From assembly GCA_046714215.1 (NCBI GenBank), contig JBKKBM010000019.1:1-6946 (forward strand): a DNA stretch of 6,946 nt, given 5' to 3'. Positions within the stretch are counted from its first letter, which is position 1; each line of letters starts with the position of its first letter. Positions 6,244-6,946 of the stretch are shown piece after piece. Below the pieces are notes generated by a model, which was not told the DNA's origin, ran no database searches, and saw only the letters and a program-made list of their open reading frames with translations. The position numbers and the translations under genes are program-made. Origin of the DNA: DATLCI01 sp046714215. Lineage in GTDB: Bacteria > Acidobacteriota > Terriglobia > Terriglobales > Acidobacteriaceae.

Positions 6244-6256
6244 AAGCAAGGCCCTT

Positions 6257-6832
6257 ATGCAGTTCACGTCGAACCAAGTCGTTGCGCTTACCGGCATCAC
6301 ACCGCGGCAGTTGCAGTGGTGGGATGAGCGCGGATTAGTCGTACCGCAACGGGTAGGGCGCAATCGGCTGTATTCGATCGAGGACATCGCCGAGGTGGCC
6401 GTTCTGTGTCAGTTGCGGCGCAAAGGCTTCTCGCTGCAGCGGGTGCGCAAGATCATGCGCTACCTGCAGCGCGAACTGGGCAAGCGCCTGGTTGAGACCG
6501 TGACCGCGGGCTCGGACTATCACCTGCTAACCGACGGCAAGCGCATCTACCTGGAAAACTCAGCGAGCGAAGTCATCGACATCCTGAAGAATGCGCGTCA
6601 GCCGATCCTCGGCGTTTGCCTCAGCGACGCGGTGCGCGAGATCCATGCTGAGATAAGGACGCAAAATCTGCCGCAGCGGAGCGACTTGCAAAATGCGACC
6701 GCGGGGGCGCGTCCGCGCGCGAAGGCGAAGGCGAGTGGACGGGAGAAGGCGAAAGCAGCGGCGGCGACGGCCCAGGCTGCAACGCGTCCTGGGACGAATA
6801 CTATCGCCGCGAAGCGGCGCGCCATCTCGTAA
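6257..6832 (+). CDS. MerR-family-like transcriptional regulator with Ala/Lys-rich tail
   Basis: This is a DNA-binding regulator with a MerR-type winged helix at the N-terminus: helix-turn-helix about residues 4-22 (TSNQVVALTGITPRQLQWW), wing and YSIEDI (27-44), then a second helical pair with GFSLQRVRKIM (57-67). A small domain (about 86-133, with LLTDGKRIYLENSA) of unknown ligand follows. The last 45 residues are rich in Ala, Lys and Arg and probably disordered, like histone-H1-type tails. With only two distant cysteines (C51, C121) it is unlikely to be a metal sensor of the MerR/CueR kind. ATG 6257 has AAGG 5 nt upstream and gives 191 residues; an upstream TTG at 6227 lies within the operator and is rejected. 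It has its own promoter, and the palindromes over its start suggest autoregulation. The regulated genes are not known. Confidence 0.9.
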   Translation: MQFTSNQVVALTGITPRQLQWWDERGLVVPQRVGRNRLYSIEDIAEVAVLCQLRRKGFSLQRVRKIMRYLQRELGKRLVETVTAGSDYHLLTDGKRIYLENSASEVIDILKNARQPILGVCLSDAVREIHAEIRTQNLPQRSDLQNATAGARPRAKAKASGREKAKAAAATAQAATRPGTNTIAAKRRAIS

Positions 6833-6917
6833 GTTTCTTGCCGGGCGCCAGCGGTGACACGATGGGCGCGCGGTGGGGATGTAAGTGGCAAGGAAGAGCA
6901 CGGGGTAGTTATCCTTC

Positions 6918-6925
6918 GGAGGTGA
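6918..6925 (+). promoter_or_regulatory. Perfect Shine-Dalgarno sequence
   Basis: GGAGGTGA is a full complement of the usual 16S rRNA 3' end. GGAGG ends 5 nt before ATG 6928. It is the strongest ribosome site in the window and supports the gene that begins there. Confidence 0.7.
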
Positions 6926-6927
6926 GC

Positions 6928-6946
6928 ATGGTTGCGGAACTCAATC
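6928..6946 (+). CDS. Start of an unidentified gene, cut by window edge
   Basis: Only six codons are seen (MVAELN), so no product can be named. The call rests on the perfect ribosome binding site directly upstream and on the same direction as the MerR-like gene, which ends 95 nt before. No clear promoter or terminator was found in the 95 nt between, so the gene could be read from the MerR-like gene's promoter. Confidence 0.55.

Noticed and set aside
6227..6256. TTG start for the MerR-like gene ten codons upstream
   Set aside because: It lies inside the operator, has no ribosome site, and the HTH domain begins right after ATG 6257.
6805..6819. CGCCGC-GAA-GCGGCG hairpin near the end of the MerR-like gene as a terminator
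   Set aside because: It is inside the coding region, has a 3-nt loop and no following T-run; it is explained by Ala/Lys/Arg codons.

Overview
The window looks like a piece of a bacterial chromosome with fairly high GC (about 55-60% by eye). The flavour of the NuoF/NuoG proteins, a conserved unknown protein that I associate from memory with Acidobacteriota, and tightly overlapping genes all suggest an acidobacterium. This assignment is an inference, not something the sequence proves. No mobile element, tRNA, rRNA or CRISPR array is visible.

Left part (1-5115, minus strand): the promoter-proximal part of an operon for respiratory complex I (proton-pumping NADH:quinone oxidoreductase). Read in the direction of transcription the order is nuoA, nuoC, nuoD, nuoE, nuoF, nuoG; nuoG runs off the left edge after 394 codons. 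nuoA/C, C/D, D/E and E/F each share one nucleotide (TGATG or TAATG), so translation is probably coupled, while nuoF and nuoG are 31 nt apart. The genes encode the NADH-oxidising module (NuoE, NuoF, NuoG), the quinone-binding and connecting subunits (NuoC, NuoD) and one small membrane subunit (NuoA). All iron-sulphur cysteines expected in NuoE, NuoF and the N-terminal part of NuoG are present, including four for the extra N7 cluster. The striking absence is nuoB, which normally lies between nuoA and nuoC and carries cluster N2; here nuoA and nuoC overlap, leaving no room for it.

Middle (5116-5309): a divergent intergenic region with a strong sigma70-like promoter for nuo (TTGACA, 18 bp, TATAGT) and, upstream of it, an inverted repeat that may be a regulator site. 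No convincing promoter was seen for the rightward gene.

Right part (5310-6946, plus strand): a conserved-looking unknown protein of 195 residues; a short ThiS-type sulphur carrier whose C-terminal Gly-Gly is followed by two extra residues; a MerR-like regulator with its own strong promoter, a paired palindromic operator over its predicted transcription start and a basic Ala/Lys-rich tail; and the first codons of another gene with a perfect ribosome binding site at the right edge. The 95 bases between the last two genes hold no other recognised feature.
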